From Miscanthus floridulus (taxonomy: Eukaryota; Streptophyta; Magnoliopsida; Poales; Poaceae), in assembly GCF_019320115.1 (NCBI RefSeq), contig NC_089591.1:56420078-56484077 (forward strand): a stretch of 64,000 bases of DNA, in the 5' to 3' direction. This document shows positions 46,263-58,700 of this stretch, piece by piece. Position 1 is the first letter of the stretch, and every line of letters starts with the position of its first letter. The position numbers were made by a program, and so were the translations under genes. Below the pieces are notes generated by a model that was not told the DNA's origin, searched no databases, and saw nothing but the letters and a program-made list of their open reading frames with translations.

Positions 46263-46547
46263 TGACAGACCCTTGGCCGCCGGCGAGAAGCCGTCGACGT
46301 GAGCGCGACAAGAGGATCGCCGGATTCGGCCGAGCGACGGAGGAATCTCACTCCGGCTCTTTACTGTTACTGTAATAATATTGTCGATGTTCATTACAGA
46401 GCTGGGTTCGGAAATAAAAGGCCCTTGGCCGATGCCCACATACTGGGTCCCACATGTCATACAAACGTGATTACATAAATAGCTTAACTACGCCTTCTCT
46501 CAGTGAATACGCCTTCTTCTTCCTGTCATCACTCCTGAGGTGTGACA
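46263..46547 (-). repeat. 5' LTR of the Reina-type element
   Basis: Copy of 39657-39932 with TG...CA ends. It is followed directly by the TSD aattg. Confidence 0.88.
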
Positions 46548-49510
46548 AATTGGCAGATTCCAAACTATATATGACAAGGGGTACCGTTCAGTAAAGTCTG
46601 TTACGATGTCTGCTTTTTAATCAACAGCACGTAAGCATGCACTGCTTGATGAGCGTAGTGTTGTTTAATTGTCTGAGTGCATCGTATTTATCTTCTTCAA
46701 GCTTTGCAAAATTGAGCAGTGTGTTGATCTGATCACAATCCTATCATTTTGTCCTCCTCTTTAATCTACTCTCTACAGATTCATTCCGCAGAAGGGTGTT
46801 CTTTAACTATGAGAAGAGGATACGGCTTCTCAGCCCTCCTGAGAAGGTAATGCTTGAAGTGCTGCATTAAGGGCTTCTGGGAAATTCTATTAAGTTTTGG
46901 CATACCGAATTTCTAACAATGTTTATATTTATGAATAGATCTTTGAGTACTTCGCATCTGTGAGGAACCGAGAAGGGGAAGTTTACATGTTGCCTGCTGA
47001 CTTGATGAGAGCAGTAGTCCCTGTTTTTCCTCCATCAGAATCCACCATAGTTCGTGAAGGAAGATTAAGGGGGGAGCGGAGCCCTGGAGAGTTGCATTGT
47101 GCTCCATCGGAGTTCTTTATGCTGTTCGACACAAATAGTGACGGTCTCATCTCCTTTGCCGAGTAAGTGGAATGAACTTTAGAAAAAAATGTTGGCCCAA
47201 ATCATTGTATTCAGAATATTGAACTTGGGATTTGTACTCCTGCATAAATACTCATCATTTGCTGTAAGAAAGCCTTGAAAATCTGTAGGTGTTTATCTAG
47301 CACCTGTTCAGGATAACTGATGTAGCGTATATATTAATAATTCATGATAAGACGCCGTAGCTATGATGCATATATTGAAAGTCATGGTGCGATGCATTAG
47401 CCATTTGCCATCTGATGCATTGTTGCACAGACATTATATTATTGGTTTCTAAATTGCCTCTGTCGTATTGGCAGGTACATCTTTTTTGTGACATTGCTCA
47501 GCATTCCTGAGTCAAATTTATTGCGACCTTCAAAATGTTCGACGTTGACCACAGCGGGTGAGTTCTTATCCTACCATTGCTCTAAGTCTTGACAATAGGT
47601 TCCCCGCCCCTGCTGTAACGTATCTGTTGACCAGAAATTTCTCAATCTGTACACTTCTATTTGGTTTTGACAAATGATATAAAATAAATTTGATGGTTTG
47701 AAAGGAAATTTAATTCTTCAAGTCCTGTTTGCTTCAGTTTGAAATTTCTTTTCCTGTGTATACATATGTTGTTTAGTAATGCTGGTAAAGGTATGTTCTT
47801 ATGTACTCATGCATAAACAAGAATACAGTTAATATGGTCTTGTTTGTGCTGTATTGTTGTTTACCGGTGATCATTGCATGCAGTTAATTTATCTCCCCCA
47901 GAAAAAGACCTGCTCGTTATGAGCATGTTCAGTCATCTGACTTGTTTGTTGATGGTAAAAGAAGGGTATGAACAATTTTTGGCCACCTTCTTCACTGTAA
48001 ATTTGTTGTTCTCATCTGGGGCATGATATTTTTTTCAGGGTGATAGACAGAGAAGAGTTTAAGAAAGTAATGGCACTGATGCGGTCCTTTAACAGACAAG
48101 GGTCCACTCATAAGGATGGTTTACGTATTGGACTTAAAGTTGGCCAGCCTGTGGAAAATGGTGCGGTGGTTGAGTACTTCTTTGGGAGTGATGGCAATGA
48201 ACCTCTACACTGTGACAAGTTTTCAAAATTTTTGAAGGAATTGCATGACGAGGTGATTTGCTTCTTTCATACCCTGACCCAACATGATAACTTGTCCAGA
48301 AAAGTTGACCCGGACTTTACATGGAAGAAAAATGCATTTATGTTTTATTCAAACACCTTTTTCATAGCATACATAGACATATGTCTGCCTACCAACTAGT
48401 GGACTTCTTTTTCTAATTGTCTCAGTAATTGCTATAGATTTATGTTGACTTTATCCCTTTTAAGTAGGCTATTGAAATTTTTCCAAACTTAACTGAAGTT
48501 CTTAAAACGACACACCATGTATTACTAGAGCTTAGATGCACTGTGTTCTAAAAGCCATCTGCTTCTCTTTTCATTCTACACAATTTATTTATCTGATACT
48601 ACTTGGCTTTATCTGATACTACTTATTTATTTTGCATTCTACACAATTTACTTCTAAATATTTCATACTATACTTGTATTCAGATTATTAGACTGGAGTT
48701 CAGTCATTATGCTGTCAAGTCGTCTAAAACAATACCAGCAAAGGATTTTGCATTGTCCATGGTTGCTTCTGCTGACATGAACCACATCAACAAGCTGCTC
48801 GATAGAGTTGATAGTTTGGTCAAGGAGCCAGATCTGAAGGACATACGCATCACCTTTGAGGTATGACTTGCCTTCTTAATAATTCTACTCAGTTTATCTC
48901 TTATTATTCTCATGAATGTTCATTTGCAACTTCAGGAGTTTAAGGCATTTGCTGACTTGCGGCGAAGATTGGAACCACTGTCGATGGCTATCTTCGCTTA
49001 TGGGAAAGTGAATGGGTTATTGACAAAGGAGGATCTAAAACGTGCGGCACAACATGTAAGATTTTTTTTTACCAAGTTTGGCATATGCTTATTTATGTTA
49101 TTTTGCTACCGCAAATCTAAATTAATAACTGCTAAGACAAAGCAGACTTATGGGCTAGCTGACTAATCAATGAGAAGTCAGTTTTGACTTGCTTGACTTA
49201 ATGGTCAGCATAATTTGTTTTTTTTTAAAACCAGGTCACCGAGCTTCTAACTGATGTCTAGCTATCTAATTTTTCATTTTGGTTTGCCTTGTAGGTTTGT
49301 GGGGTCGTCTTAACTGATAGAGTGGTAGGCATCATTTTCCATGTGTTCGACACAAATCAGGATGGGAACCTGAGCTCGGAAGAGTTCTTAAGAGCATTAC
49401 AAAGAAGAGAAACTGACATTCGTCAACCAACAATACCAGGTCCATTGGGGTTCTTGTCTTGCTGGTTCAGCTGTAGGAAGTGTTCTTCACTTCAACAGGT
49501 GGTTCTCTGA

Positions 49511-50050
49511 TTGAGCCCCTATTTGATCCTCACTGTATCCGTCATTCGCCTTCATCTCCCGGTACGTATGAGATAAGTTTGTTCTACCCCTGTTATGTTA
49601 TGATACCCTGTCTTGACACTGTTTTCATCGATGTTCAGGCGCAGAAGGTAATCACCAAGCAATGCATTGCTGACCTTACAACGACTTTGCTGTATATGTC
49701 GTCTTGGTGGCCGAAGCTTGCCTAGCAGTAGCAGCTGTAATTGTAAGTAGTGTCCTGTGCAGACCTAGGACTGAGTGATACCTTGGTTATTCTCACGTGT
49801 AAATTAAACCCCATATGCCTTCAATATATGAAACCTTGTCATGTGTCTTTCATTTTTAGCTGTATTTTTAGTACAGGTTCTTTCACGCATGAAAGCTGGT
49901 TCTCCTTTCACATGAAAATTGAGCCCCCTGCAATGACCGTGACCGCAGCAATTGGTACATCAAAACTAGCATTTAACCGATACCACGATATTACCCAAGT
50001 AGAGGTGTTTAGCAAGGCAACATATCAGATGCAAACCAACCAACTTATAT
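49511..50050 (+). other. 3' UTR / downstream region of the MICU gene
   Basis: Follows the TGA at 49508-49510. It is AT-balanced, with no coding continuation. Frames at 49480-49725 and 49750-50052 show no domain. The transcript end was not located. Confidence 0.4.
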
Positions 50051-50051
50051 A

Positions 50052-50226
50052 AATTTGAAAATTACCGATCAGGACCACTAAATGCTTGATCCAATGGATG
50101 GGCTGAGGGGGCTTAAGCGCAAAATAAAAGGCCAGCGGATGGGGAGCTTAAGCGCAAAAAAATCTTACCTCTCACCATATCCATTGGATCAGCATCTAGT
50201 GGTCCTGAGTGGTAGTTTTCAAGTTT
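50052..50226. mobile_element. MITE with long TIRs downstream of MICU
   Basis: The left end tttgaaaattaccgatcagg and the right end cctgagtggtagttttcaa are inverted, continuing as accactaaatgcttgatccaatgga / tccattggatcagcatctagtggt. So the arms are about 45 bp around an 80-bp centre in which gagcttaagcgcaaaa is also duplicated. Confidence 0.8.
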
Positions 50227-50641
50227 GCACAGATTGATTGGTTTGGACCTAATACGTTGCCGTTTAGCAATGCCCCCAATCTATTTACACAGCAGCCAAG
50301 TAGAGGCTAGTCTATTTACGCAGCAGCACTGGACCCAATTTTTAATAAATTGGTCCCTTTTTTTAAGAAAAAATACGTTTGATCCCTAGAAGACTTAAAC
50401 TCATCTTTGGACTCTGAGGGTCAGCGCTAGAACTCATGACGCCGAGGTAACACGTCTTGGCGTCACAGATCTTGGCTCTTGAGATCTCTGGCCATACATA
50501 GCAGGGCTGACGTTTACGTGGCCTGTACCCAGCGCTAGAATACACGCCATAGATTCAGAGCGCGGTGGAGCGGGCGGTGGAGGTCGCTGAGGTAGCTGCT
50601 CTGCTAGATCGGGGCCCTACTGAAGTGAAGCGACTGCAGGT

Positions 50642-51013
50642 TCACAGGGAACAGACAGGGGCTTCTGTTCCAGAAATTAAAGGCTTGGTCAAGAGTTCAT
50701 TCAGCCTGTTCGCTTCAGCCTGTTCGCTTGTTGGTTTCAGCCAGCCCAAACCAGCTAGCCAACAGTATTTTTTTCTCACAATAAACCAGCACCAGCCAGC
50801 CCAAACCAGCCCAGAAACCAACCAGCGAACAGACCGATTGAATGCCAGCAACTCATCAACTGTTACCTGTCTACCAGCTCCATTGCTTGCAGCAATAACG
50901 ACCCCGTAAGTACCACTACCACGGTACCAGTTCTGCAAAGATCGATAGATGCGGTAGTAGTAAATCCCAGGATCCGAATGCAGTAACACACTGATCCTGG
51001 CCTTCATGTTCAT
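50642..51013 (-). other. Coding-like segment in the left arm (unrecognised)
   Basis: Minus-strand frame MNMKARISVLLHSDPGIYYY continues through YRSLQNWYRGSGTYGVVIAA and NGAGRQVTVDELLAFN. It then runs into the nested MITE and rejoins as KPLISGTEAPVCSL before a stop. The mirrored copy in the right arm (plus strand, about 51928-52152) has lost the frame. This may be a captured exon pair or chance; no family was recognised. Confidence 0.3.
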
Positions 51014-51269
51014 GTGATTTTCCCTTCATCAGATCGATCCCATGCCAATCTGGATGATGGAGCTTGCCAAAATGTCGGTGAGGTCGCTGAGGTAGCTGCT
51101 CTGCTAATCTGGATGAGGGAGCTTGCCAAAAGGCGTCACATTCTGGCGCTGCTACTTATAGCCAGGCCCAGGAGAGCAGGCCGGTGTGAAGAGGTTCTAG
51201 AAGTAGCATCGTCGTCGACTCGATGCATGCTTGGTAGCACCACAACCAGGAGCCAGTTTAGTTCCATCT

Positions 51270-51495
51270 CATTTTGCCAAATTTTTGAAGATTCTCCGTC
51301 ACATCGAATCTTTAGACACATGCATGAAGCATTAAATATAAATAAAAAATAAAACTAATTACACAGTTTAGACAAAATCCACGAGACGAATCTTTTAAGC
51401 CTAATTAGACTATAATTGGACACTAATTGCCAAATAACAACGAAAATGCTACAGTAACATTTCGCCAAAAAAAATTGGCAACCAAACAGGCCCCA
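51270..51495. mobile_element. MITE copy inside the inverted-repeat element
   Basis: Inverted orientation of the family seen at 23290: cacatgcatgaagcattaaata, gacgaatcttttaagcctaat, cgaaaatgctacagtaac, ending aaccaaacaggcccc. The left terminus is worn. Confidence 0.65.
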
Positions 51496-51562
51496 AGAAC
51501 CCAGGATGGTGATGAACTGATGATGATTCAATGCTGGTAGGTTTGCAAAGTAGGTTACAGTT

Positions 51563-51786
51563 AGGCCCCGTTTAGATCCAAATTTTTTTGGATTTTGGCT
51601 ACCATAGCACTTTCGTTTGTATTTGGTAATTAGTATCTAATTATGGACTAATTAGGTTCAAAAGTTTCGTCTCGCGATTTTTCACCCAACTGTGCAATTA
51701 GTTTTTTTTTTCGTCTACATTTAGTACTCCATGCATGTGCCGCAAGATTCGATGTGATGGATACTGACAACTAAACATGCCCTTAC
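51563..51786. mobile_element. MITE copy inside the inverted-repeat element
   Basis: Ends aggccccgtttagatcc and caactaaacatgccctta are inverted. The core has gcactttcgtttgtatttgg, aaagtttcgtctcg and tactccatgcatgtgcc. Confidence 0.75.
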
Positions 51787-52733
51787 AGGGAGAGATAGAG
51801 AGAGAGACTGCAGTTACTGCACACGTACAGCGGGAATTTAAGCTGCTGCCGCTGGGTTTGTACAGGTTTGGCGCGAACCAGGGGCATGGGATCGATCTCC
51901 ATCGATCTGATGGAGGGAAAATCACATGAACATGAAGGCCAGGGTCAGTGTGTTACTGCATTCGGATTACTACTACCGCATCTATCGATCTTTGCAGAAC
52001 TGGTACTGTGGCAGTGGTACTTACGGGGGTCGTTATTGCTGCAAGCAATGGAGCTGGTAGGCAGGTAACAGCTGATGAGTTGCTGGCATTCAATGAACTC
52101 TTGACCGGGCCTTTAATTTCTGGAACAGAAGCCCCTGTCTGTTCCCTGTGAACCTGCAGTCGCTTCACTTCAGTAGGGCCCCGATCTAGCAGAGCAGCTA
52201 TCTCAGCGACCTCCACCCCGCTCTGAATCGCCGAGATCAGGCGCTAACATACGTGGCGTCGAGCTTGGCGCCTTATATTCTAGCGTAAGATATCAGTCAC
52301 ATCAACGCCACCTAAGATGTCCTACTATACACGGTTAGGTACACTTTGGAGCCTAAGATCTATGACGCCGAGACGTGTTACCTTGACAGTCATGAGTCCT
52401 AGCATCGACCCACAGGGTTCAAAGATGCGTTTAAGTCTCCCAAGAGACCAAACGTAAATTTTCTTAAAAAAAAAACCAAATTGTAAAAAATTGAGCCACA
52501 CGGAGAGGAAGCACGACATATTTACAATTGTTCCTTTCCATCACAGGATCCGTGGGACACCGTGCACGCGTTGACACGGACGCATTAGCCCGTTGCCACC
52601 AGACACACTGACACGACACAAAGAACAATATGTACAGACATCTCGTTCTTGCAAAATTATGTACAAGGCGACCTGCTCTAGTCAGGCACCACTTGCTTTA
52701 CAGTTACAGGTCGCTGTGGGAGTGCCGGTCCTA

Positions 52734-55700
52734 TCACTCCGGCCGCACGCTGATCAGGTTGGGGAGGGCGACCAGCCGGAGCTTATGGATCTCGCTTGCC
52801 GTCACCCTGCAGGACTCCAGGGATAGGGAGCGCAGGTTCTGCAGCGGTTTCAGGTGGTGGAGGCCCGAGTTGGACACCCGGGAGTTGGACACGTTCAACG
52901 ACACCAGCGCAGTCAGGCCTGTCAACAGATGCAACTATTGAGACGAGGACAGTCGTCCTGATAAATGCACACGGAGAGAACAACGAAAATTTACCAGAGA
53001 TCAGCTCTAGGGTTTTGTCTGTGAGGTTGCCATTTTGAGATAGGTTGAGTAACGTCAGAGCTTTCAGGTCCTTGATGTTCTTAACACCGGCATCCGTAAT
53101 CAACCCACCGCAAACCTCCAGGGACTGAAGATTCTTGAAAACTGAAACAACGGTGCGATATTTAAAATGCAGTGAGATACCTTATTTACAAATGGAAAGA
53201 AATTCACTGATATAAACAAGTGCAATGCTCCTGCAAGATGATCACAAAGAATTGAGATGCATTCCATCAAGGTAGTATGCACCAAGAGTAGCTGCTGCAT
53301 TTTTAGCGTTAACATACGAAGCAGCCTCTCCGCAGATTTTGCGGGGGGAAGGCTTGCCTCGGTTTTTCCCTTCCCCAGACCCCACTCATGTGGGAGCCTC
53401 CGGCACTGGGTCTGCCCTTTTTTATAGTATGCACCAAGAGAAGCTGCTGCATTTTTAGCGATAACATAGTACTCTTGTTGGATAGGATAGTGTTTTGAGT
53501 ATGCATACTTACATCTGAAGCAGTTCATGCCAGAATCAGTTATGCGAGCTCCAAATAGGTCAAGGTGTGTCAATCCAGTGAGACCTGCATTAACCAAGTG
53601 ATCTTAACTATGCCAATAAGCTAATCAGAGAAATGACAACATTATAGTTATAAGTGACAAGATGCCTGTGTTTAAACAAAAACAGTCACAATATATCCAA
53701 CTAATATGAGAAGCATACTTGTAAGAGATGCTAAACCGGTATCTGTGATTTGGCGATTGTCAAGATTAAGAGACTTCAGTGAGCTCAAGCCAGAGATCTT
53801 CTTCAAACCAATGTCAGTAACCAATGTAAAAGAGAGATTGATGCTCTGCAAATTACGTAGACCTGCAGAAACAGACAACTTAAGAACTTTCTTTAAGACA
53901 AAATGTGAACTACGATATATTTGTAACAATTTAAAATCATTCTAGTATTACGGGCCACCCTAGAAATAAGTGTATGAATAAGGAATCTATTGAAAGCACA
54001 TGTTAATTTCATCAAAGGCTGTAGCAACAATGTCAAGGAGGTGTTTGGTTTGAGGAACCATCATAGTCTATATGAGGTGGTGCACCATGAGTTCATCCCA
54101 TAAATTTTAGTGGAATCACCCATTCCTCAATTCTTATAGAAATCATTAGTTTGTGAGGGATGAGGTGATGGAGAGTTAACCCCCATTATATTCCAGAAAC
54201 CAAACAAAAAAGTGGGGGAGAAAGTGATGGACAAGCCCACCAAACACGCACTAAATTAAAAAACGGTTACACAATCTGAAATGGTCTACCGGTATGGATT
54301 AACAAGAAAAAAAAATAATTGCCAATAATACTAGCATTTCTGCAAGCGTTTTAAACAAACCAGAGAGATGATGAAGTCCATTGCTCCCAACTTCAGTGTC
54401 TGAAAGCTCCAGGCTTTTTAGCTGTATGAGGCCTATAGCACATCAAGATGCAAAGATAGATTAAAAGATGCTTTGTAATTAGGATTTCAGCAGAGAGAAA
54501 TGGTTAGTAAGCACAAAAGAGAGTTAAAGGCAACAGTTTATACAGGGGTTTTTTATAAACGTTTTCCTTAACAAAACACCAGGCAAACAAGGAGAAATTG
54601 ATAATTGCCACTGTAATCTAGAATTTACCAATGCATTCAACCCTGACCTTTCAGGTGAAATAGACCCTCATCACCAATCTTACATGAGTCCAAGTTCAAG
54701 CACTCCAAGCTGATCAAATCTGAAAGGAACATAGGGCATCAGAAAATAACTAAAAAGCAGTTTCCTCATTATGCATGAATCAATACTAAGGGACACCATA
54801 ATTCTGATGCACTTCTAGAACGATCAATACAATAAGTGTGGTTTTCCATGGTTAAATGTTGTACTTATAGGCTATAGTGCTGCACACAATGTTAGGTCAA
54901 AGAGTGCAATACCCTCCTTGGAGATGCCATTCCAGGTTTGCATCTGCTTTTCATCTTATCAGCATTACTTGCACATGAAAGAAACAGTACTCATTTGTTA
55001 GGAAAAAGACATGGGCTGATCCAGCAGGGAGGCCCAAGCGCCCCCACCCCACCTGCTGGAGCACCATGGAGAGCAAGAAGAGAAGGGAGGAGGAGACGAG
55101 GGGCCAGGGCGCTGGAGGAAGGATAAGGAGATGAGCCACTGGGAAAAGGTCTGATTATTTTCTTAGACATAGTGATTAGGTTTTACAGAAATACGGAATT
55201 ACTACATAAAAATGCTTTTTCACGAAATATGCAACATAGTTGTTTCTCAGATATAAATCCTATTGTGAACTAATATAAAGATAACGGCCACGGGTGGATA
55301 AAACTTACCTTTTAGATGAATTAAACATGCATCTGTAATGTGGTTGAACCCAAAATTTAGAGCCTTCAATTTTGTAAGACCTGCAAGGCAGTGCCAGTAA
55401 ATGAGCTAAACAAAATTTGTAGCCTTGAAGGATATGGAATTTAGTGGCATAGACAGCCAGCTTGCAGCAAAACTTATGTCTGACCATTAATCTAGACAAG
55501 AAAAACAAGGAACCAATCTAGATTCAACAAGATCAGTAATTTGCATCATGTTTACCTTCCAAGTTCTCACAGCCTTCATCGTATATGCCGCACCGACTTA
55601 GATTCAACAAGACCAATGAAGCCAGTCCTGCAATAGCACAACTCCGAGTCTTAGTAAAGTTCGGGTACCTAAGTGCTTGGCTTGAAGCTGTTTACACAAA

Positions 55701-58700
55701 CATTGATGAGATACACAGTCCAGATGGCTACTCTGTGCATTAAGGCATCAACAGGTCTGTTCACACAGGGAAAAGAAAAGAGGACTAAATAAATCCATAA
55801 ATTAGTGAGTAGTTCTTCTAAGTGGATGATGATGCATGTGGTCAGCTGTTCGTAGTTGTTAATGGTTTGTCGTAGGTGTGGTCGACCTCTTTTGTTAATG
55901 GTTTGTCGTAGTTGCTTTCTTGACCAGTTTTTTCTGCTGTTTCACAACGTGTAGTTTTTTTTTTTTTTTGGTAATGGAGTGCTCCTCTAGTTGTGGGTCT
56001 TGCTGGCTTTTTGAGCCTAGGGGTTGCTCGGTTTTCGGGCCTGGTTTCACCATAAAAACTGGGTCAATTTTTTCTTCTAATAATATGTGAGCAATGCTCT
56101 AGCCACTCTTTCGAAAAAAGAAAGTAGTTAGTAACAGCTACATGGCATGGTTAGACTTCATAAAGAAGTACACCCTTGTCAAAAACAAATGCCTACTCCA
56201 GCTAACAAGTTTCTCTTGAAAGTAATAATAGAATGAGAGAATCAGATTGTGTTCGCCCACCTCAGCAACAAAAGAAAAAAAAAAAAAAGTTATGTTCCTG
56301 TCCAGATGTATATGTAGTAGTAACCTGCCCTGATAATAGCTGAAAAAAGCACTCTCAGGGTATCTAGTCCGACATTTGGGAACTTTTGTGTTGTCTATTC
56401 ATGCACTCTTAATTGGATCATAAATCATCTATGTAATGACAACTGTATATGATTGGTGGAACTAGCTTCCATGGGCAGAGGGAACACAGATGGGGACTTC
56501 TTGAGACTAAATGTAAGATATTTTCACAAAAGTGACAACTGATGGCACAGTATGCCCAGGAAAGATACAAACCAGATATAACCTCCAAACAAGCTGCAGT
56601 AACCGCACAGCCCTCCAGGTTTAGATGACCTAGCTTGTGCAGACCTGAATTGAATGACCCAACAACTAAAAGCAATGAGTTACTGCTAACTCTAATGAAA
56701 CATTCAACTAAAAGCAATGAGTTAGTCAAAAATAAAAATACACCTACCCTACACAAGGGCATGTACACGAACCAAATATTATAGTGAAGAAGAAAATGAA
56801 GAAATTTATTCGTGTTTCTTGGTGTTACCTCTCAGATAAGAAACACCATAATCAGAGATTTTGCAGGAAGAGAGCTGTAGCTCTCTCAAATTCGTGAGAT
56901 CTGCAGAAGGAAAATGCTATTTGTTAGCCTTGGAGATCATTGTAAATTACGATATACTGATATGCACTTTACAACACTCAACTAAGGAGAGGTACTACCT
57001 GACAAATATTTCATGTCAGAATCTGTGATGCAATTACAGTATCTCATATTCAGTTTTTCCAGTTTTTTCAAGCCTGCATCACAAAGTTTGTCATTGCATC
57101 CAGTGGAATTAAAGTTTGAAGCATTAATGCAATGGGGAATGAGCTAAATTCACATCATAGGTGTATACAAGTTTATCCCCCTATAGTGACTTGGAACATG
57201 CAAAGATAATCATTATTCACGTTCAAACAGCATTGTCTTGGTAACAAACATTAACTGGTGCTACTAAGTCTTGAACTTTTGATAAGCATTATTCACGTTC
57301 AAACAGCATTGTCTTGGTAACAAACATTAACTGGTGCTACTAAGTCTTCCAAGCTTGCAGCAGAGAAGGTGGTGGTTTGCATATAATTCATAACTGACGA
57401 GCTTAGAAAGAAAGGGATACCTTTTAAATGTATAAGGCCACCATGAATCTTTGGACATCGCTCGAGGTCTAAGTTTACCAAATTAACTAAGTTTGCAAAG
57501 GCTTTTGCTCCTTCAGCAGTAACAGCAGCACATTTCTTAATGCTCAGCGATGTCAAGTTTGAAAAGCCTACAAAGTTAGGAGATTATTGTGGCAGAGTAA
57601 CAAAAACAAGATCTCTAATACTATACTAGGTTGACACAACAATATCATACAGCTGACAGCAAACTCAGCTGTTGTGCTATCAGCGTAATACTGACCCGAT
57701 AATGTCTTAAGTCCATGTTCTGAGATTTTATCACAGTAATCGCATGCCAAACTTTGCATGCTTGAGCAATCTTTAAGAAGATTGAATCCACTATCAGTCA
57801 CATCTGAGCAAGAGAGGTCGACAGATAGCAAGGACTGCCCTTGAGAAGCCACTACTTCCATCCAAGCATCAGTCACTCCAGGGTAGTCTCCAAGACAAAT
57901 GTCCTGTGAAGAGATGTCCCATGTTAGATCCTGCTCAGCGTAGTGCACAACAGTAAGCTTAAAAGACTAGGCTATGCCGGCCAATACAAAACAGTAGTTA
58001 TCAAGGCCTGGGAAGATGCCTTTTGTCATTCCCTAATACTCCCATCGTTCCAGATAATAGGCCATTTTGGCTTTTCTAGGTACATAGTTTTTATTATGTA
58101 TGTACACATTGTGTTGCTATGTACCTAGAAAAGCTAAAATGACCTATAATTTGGAACAGAGGGAGTAGTAGATACCAAGGCCTGATTGGTTTGACGACTA
58201 TACATCATTGTTCATATTCCAAAGGAAAGGCAAAGTTATATTATAACATTCCTTAAATTTCCACACAATGATGGAAAATTCCATGTGTTTAAGTTCACCT
58301 AGAATGGTGTGCCAAACAAGAATAGAATCATCACCTGCAAAGCGCAATCACGGAAAGCCCCAAGCGATGCCTCCGTGAGGCATCCACATTCCACCAGCTC
58401 ACTGAATATCTGCTGACTAAGATCTCTGGGCAGCAGGGAGAAATCAGAATACCTATTTATGTCCTGCAATCATCCCCATCAATTCAGCCAAGAACAAGCA
58501 CACTCCTTCAGAAACTGAAAAACAAACAAAGGCAATAAAACACCTTGCAGACTTTGGCCACACACAGCTCCACAAGCGACGGGCACCGGCCTGGCACTGG
58601 GCCCTGTGTTCTCCGCTGCACATCGGCAGAGTTGCTGCGGGGCAGCGTGTGCAGCAGCCACTTGAAGCTGCCGCTCTTGGAGAACCTCGCACTGTAGAGA

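Larger units (their letters stand above)
39657..46547 (-). mobile_element. Reina-type Ty3/gypsy chromovirus in MICU intron 1
   Basis: LTRs 39657-39932 (276 bp) and 46263-46547 (285 bp) share tgacagacccttggcc starts and ...gaggtgtgaca ends. The 5-bp TSD aattg is present on both sides (39652-39656 and 46548-46552), so it is an ordinary integrase insertion. The short LTRs, about 6 kb size without nested DNA, and an integrase ending in a chromodomain fit the Reina clade. It is antisense to the host gene. It is itself interrupted by a solo LTR and a SINE (40762-41746). Confidence 0.9.
39056..49510 (+). pseudogene. MICU: Mitochondrial calcium uptake protein (MICU), 8 exons, frameshifted in exon 4
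   Basis: Exons 39056-39344, 46779-46846, 46939-47162, 47475-47557, 48039-48252, 48684-48860, 48936-49055 and 49295-49510, all with GT-AG introns. The product is the EF-hand Ca2+ sensor that gates the mitochondrial uniporter. Exon 1 gives an Arg/Ala-rich mitochondrial transit peptide and a hydrophobic segment. EF-hand loops are DTNSDGLISFAE (exon 3), DVDHSGVIDREE (exons 4/5) and DTNQDGNLSSEE (exon 8), the three-hand arrangement of plant MICU. Exon 4 is 83 nt where 84 is needed. After PES the frame shifts, missing the F-K-M-F helix, and a TGA follows at the exon 4/5 junction, giving about 222 residues with only the first EF-hand. All other exons are intact and in phase (463 aa expected). So it is a recently broken copy, allele or homeologue, or a sequencing/assembly error. 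Confidence 0.88.
50331..52497. mobile_element. Large inverted-repeat element (arms 600-700 bp) with nested MITEs
   Basis: The left arm (50331 to about 51060) and right arm (about 51878-52497) are inverted copies. Outer parts share ttaagaaaa...acgtttg, gacttaaac and aactcatgac blocks and are worn. Inner parts share near-identical runs such as gcgactgcaggttcacaggg and cgatagatgcggtagtag. The left arm carries an extra short MITE (about 50700-50840, 'gttcgcttgttggtttcagcc'). The centre holds two MITEs (51270-51495 and 51563-51786). A duplicated gaggtcgctgaggtagctgc (50579 and 51077) shows internal rearrangement. No transposase or verified TSD was found; Mutator-like or foldback origin is inferred. 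Confidence 0.7.

Noticed and set aside
50558..50600. An independent gene start in ggtggaggtcgctgaggtagctg
   Set aside because: The segment is duplicated within the inverted-repeat element and mirrored in the other arm; no consistent frame.
52630..53038. Plus-strand frames opposite the last LRR exons
   Set aside because: Antisense to well-supported LRR coding exons.
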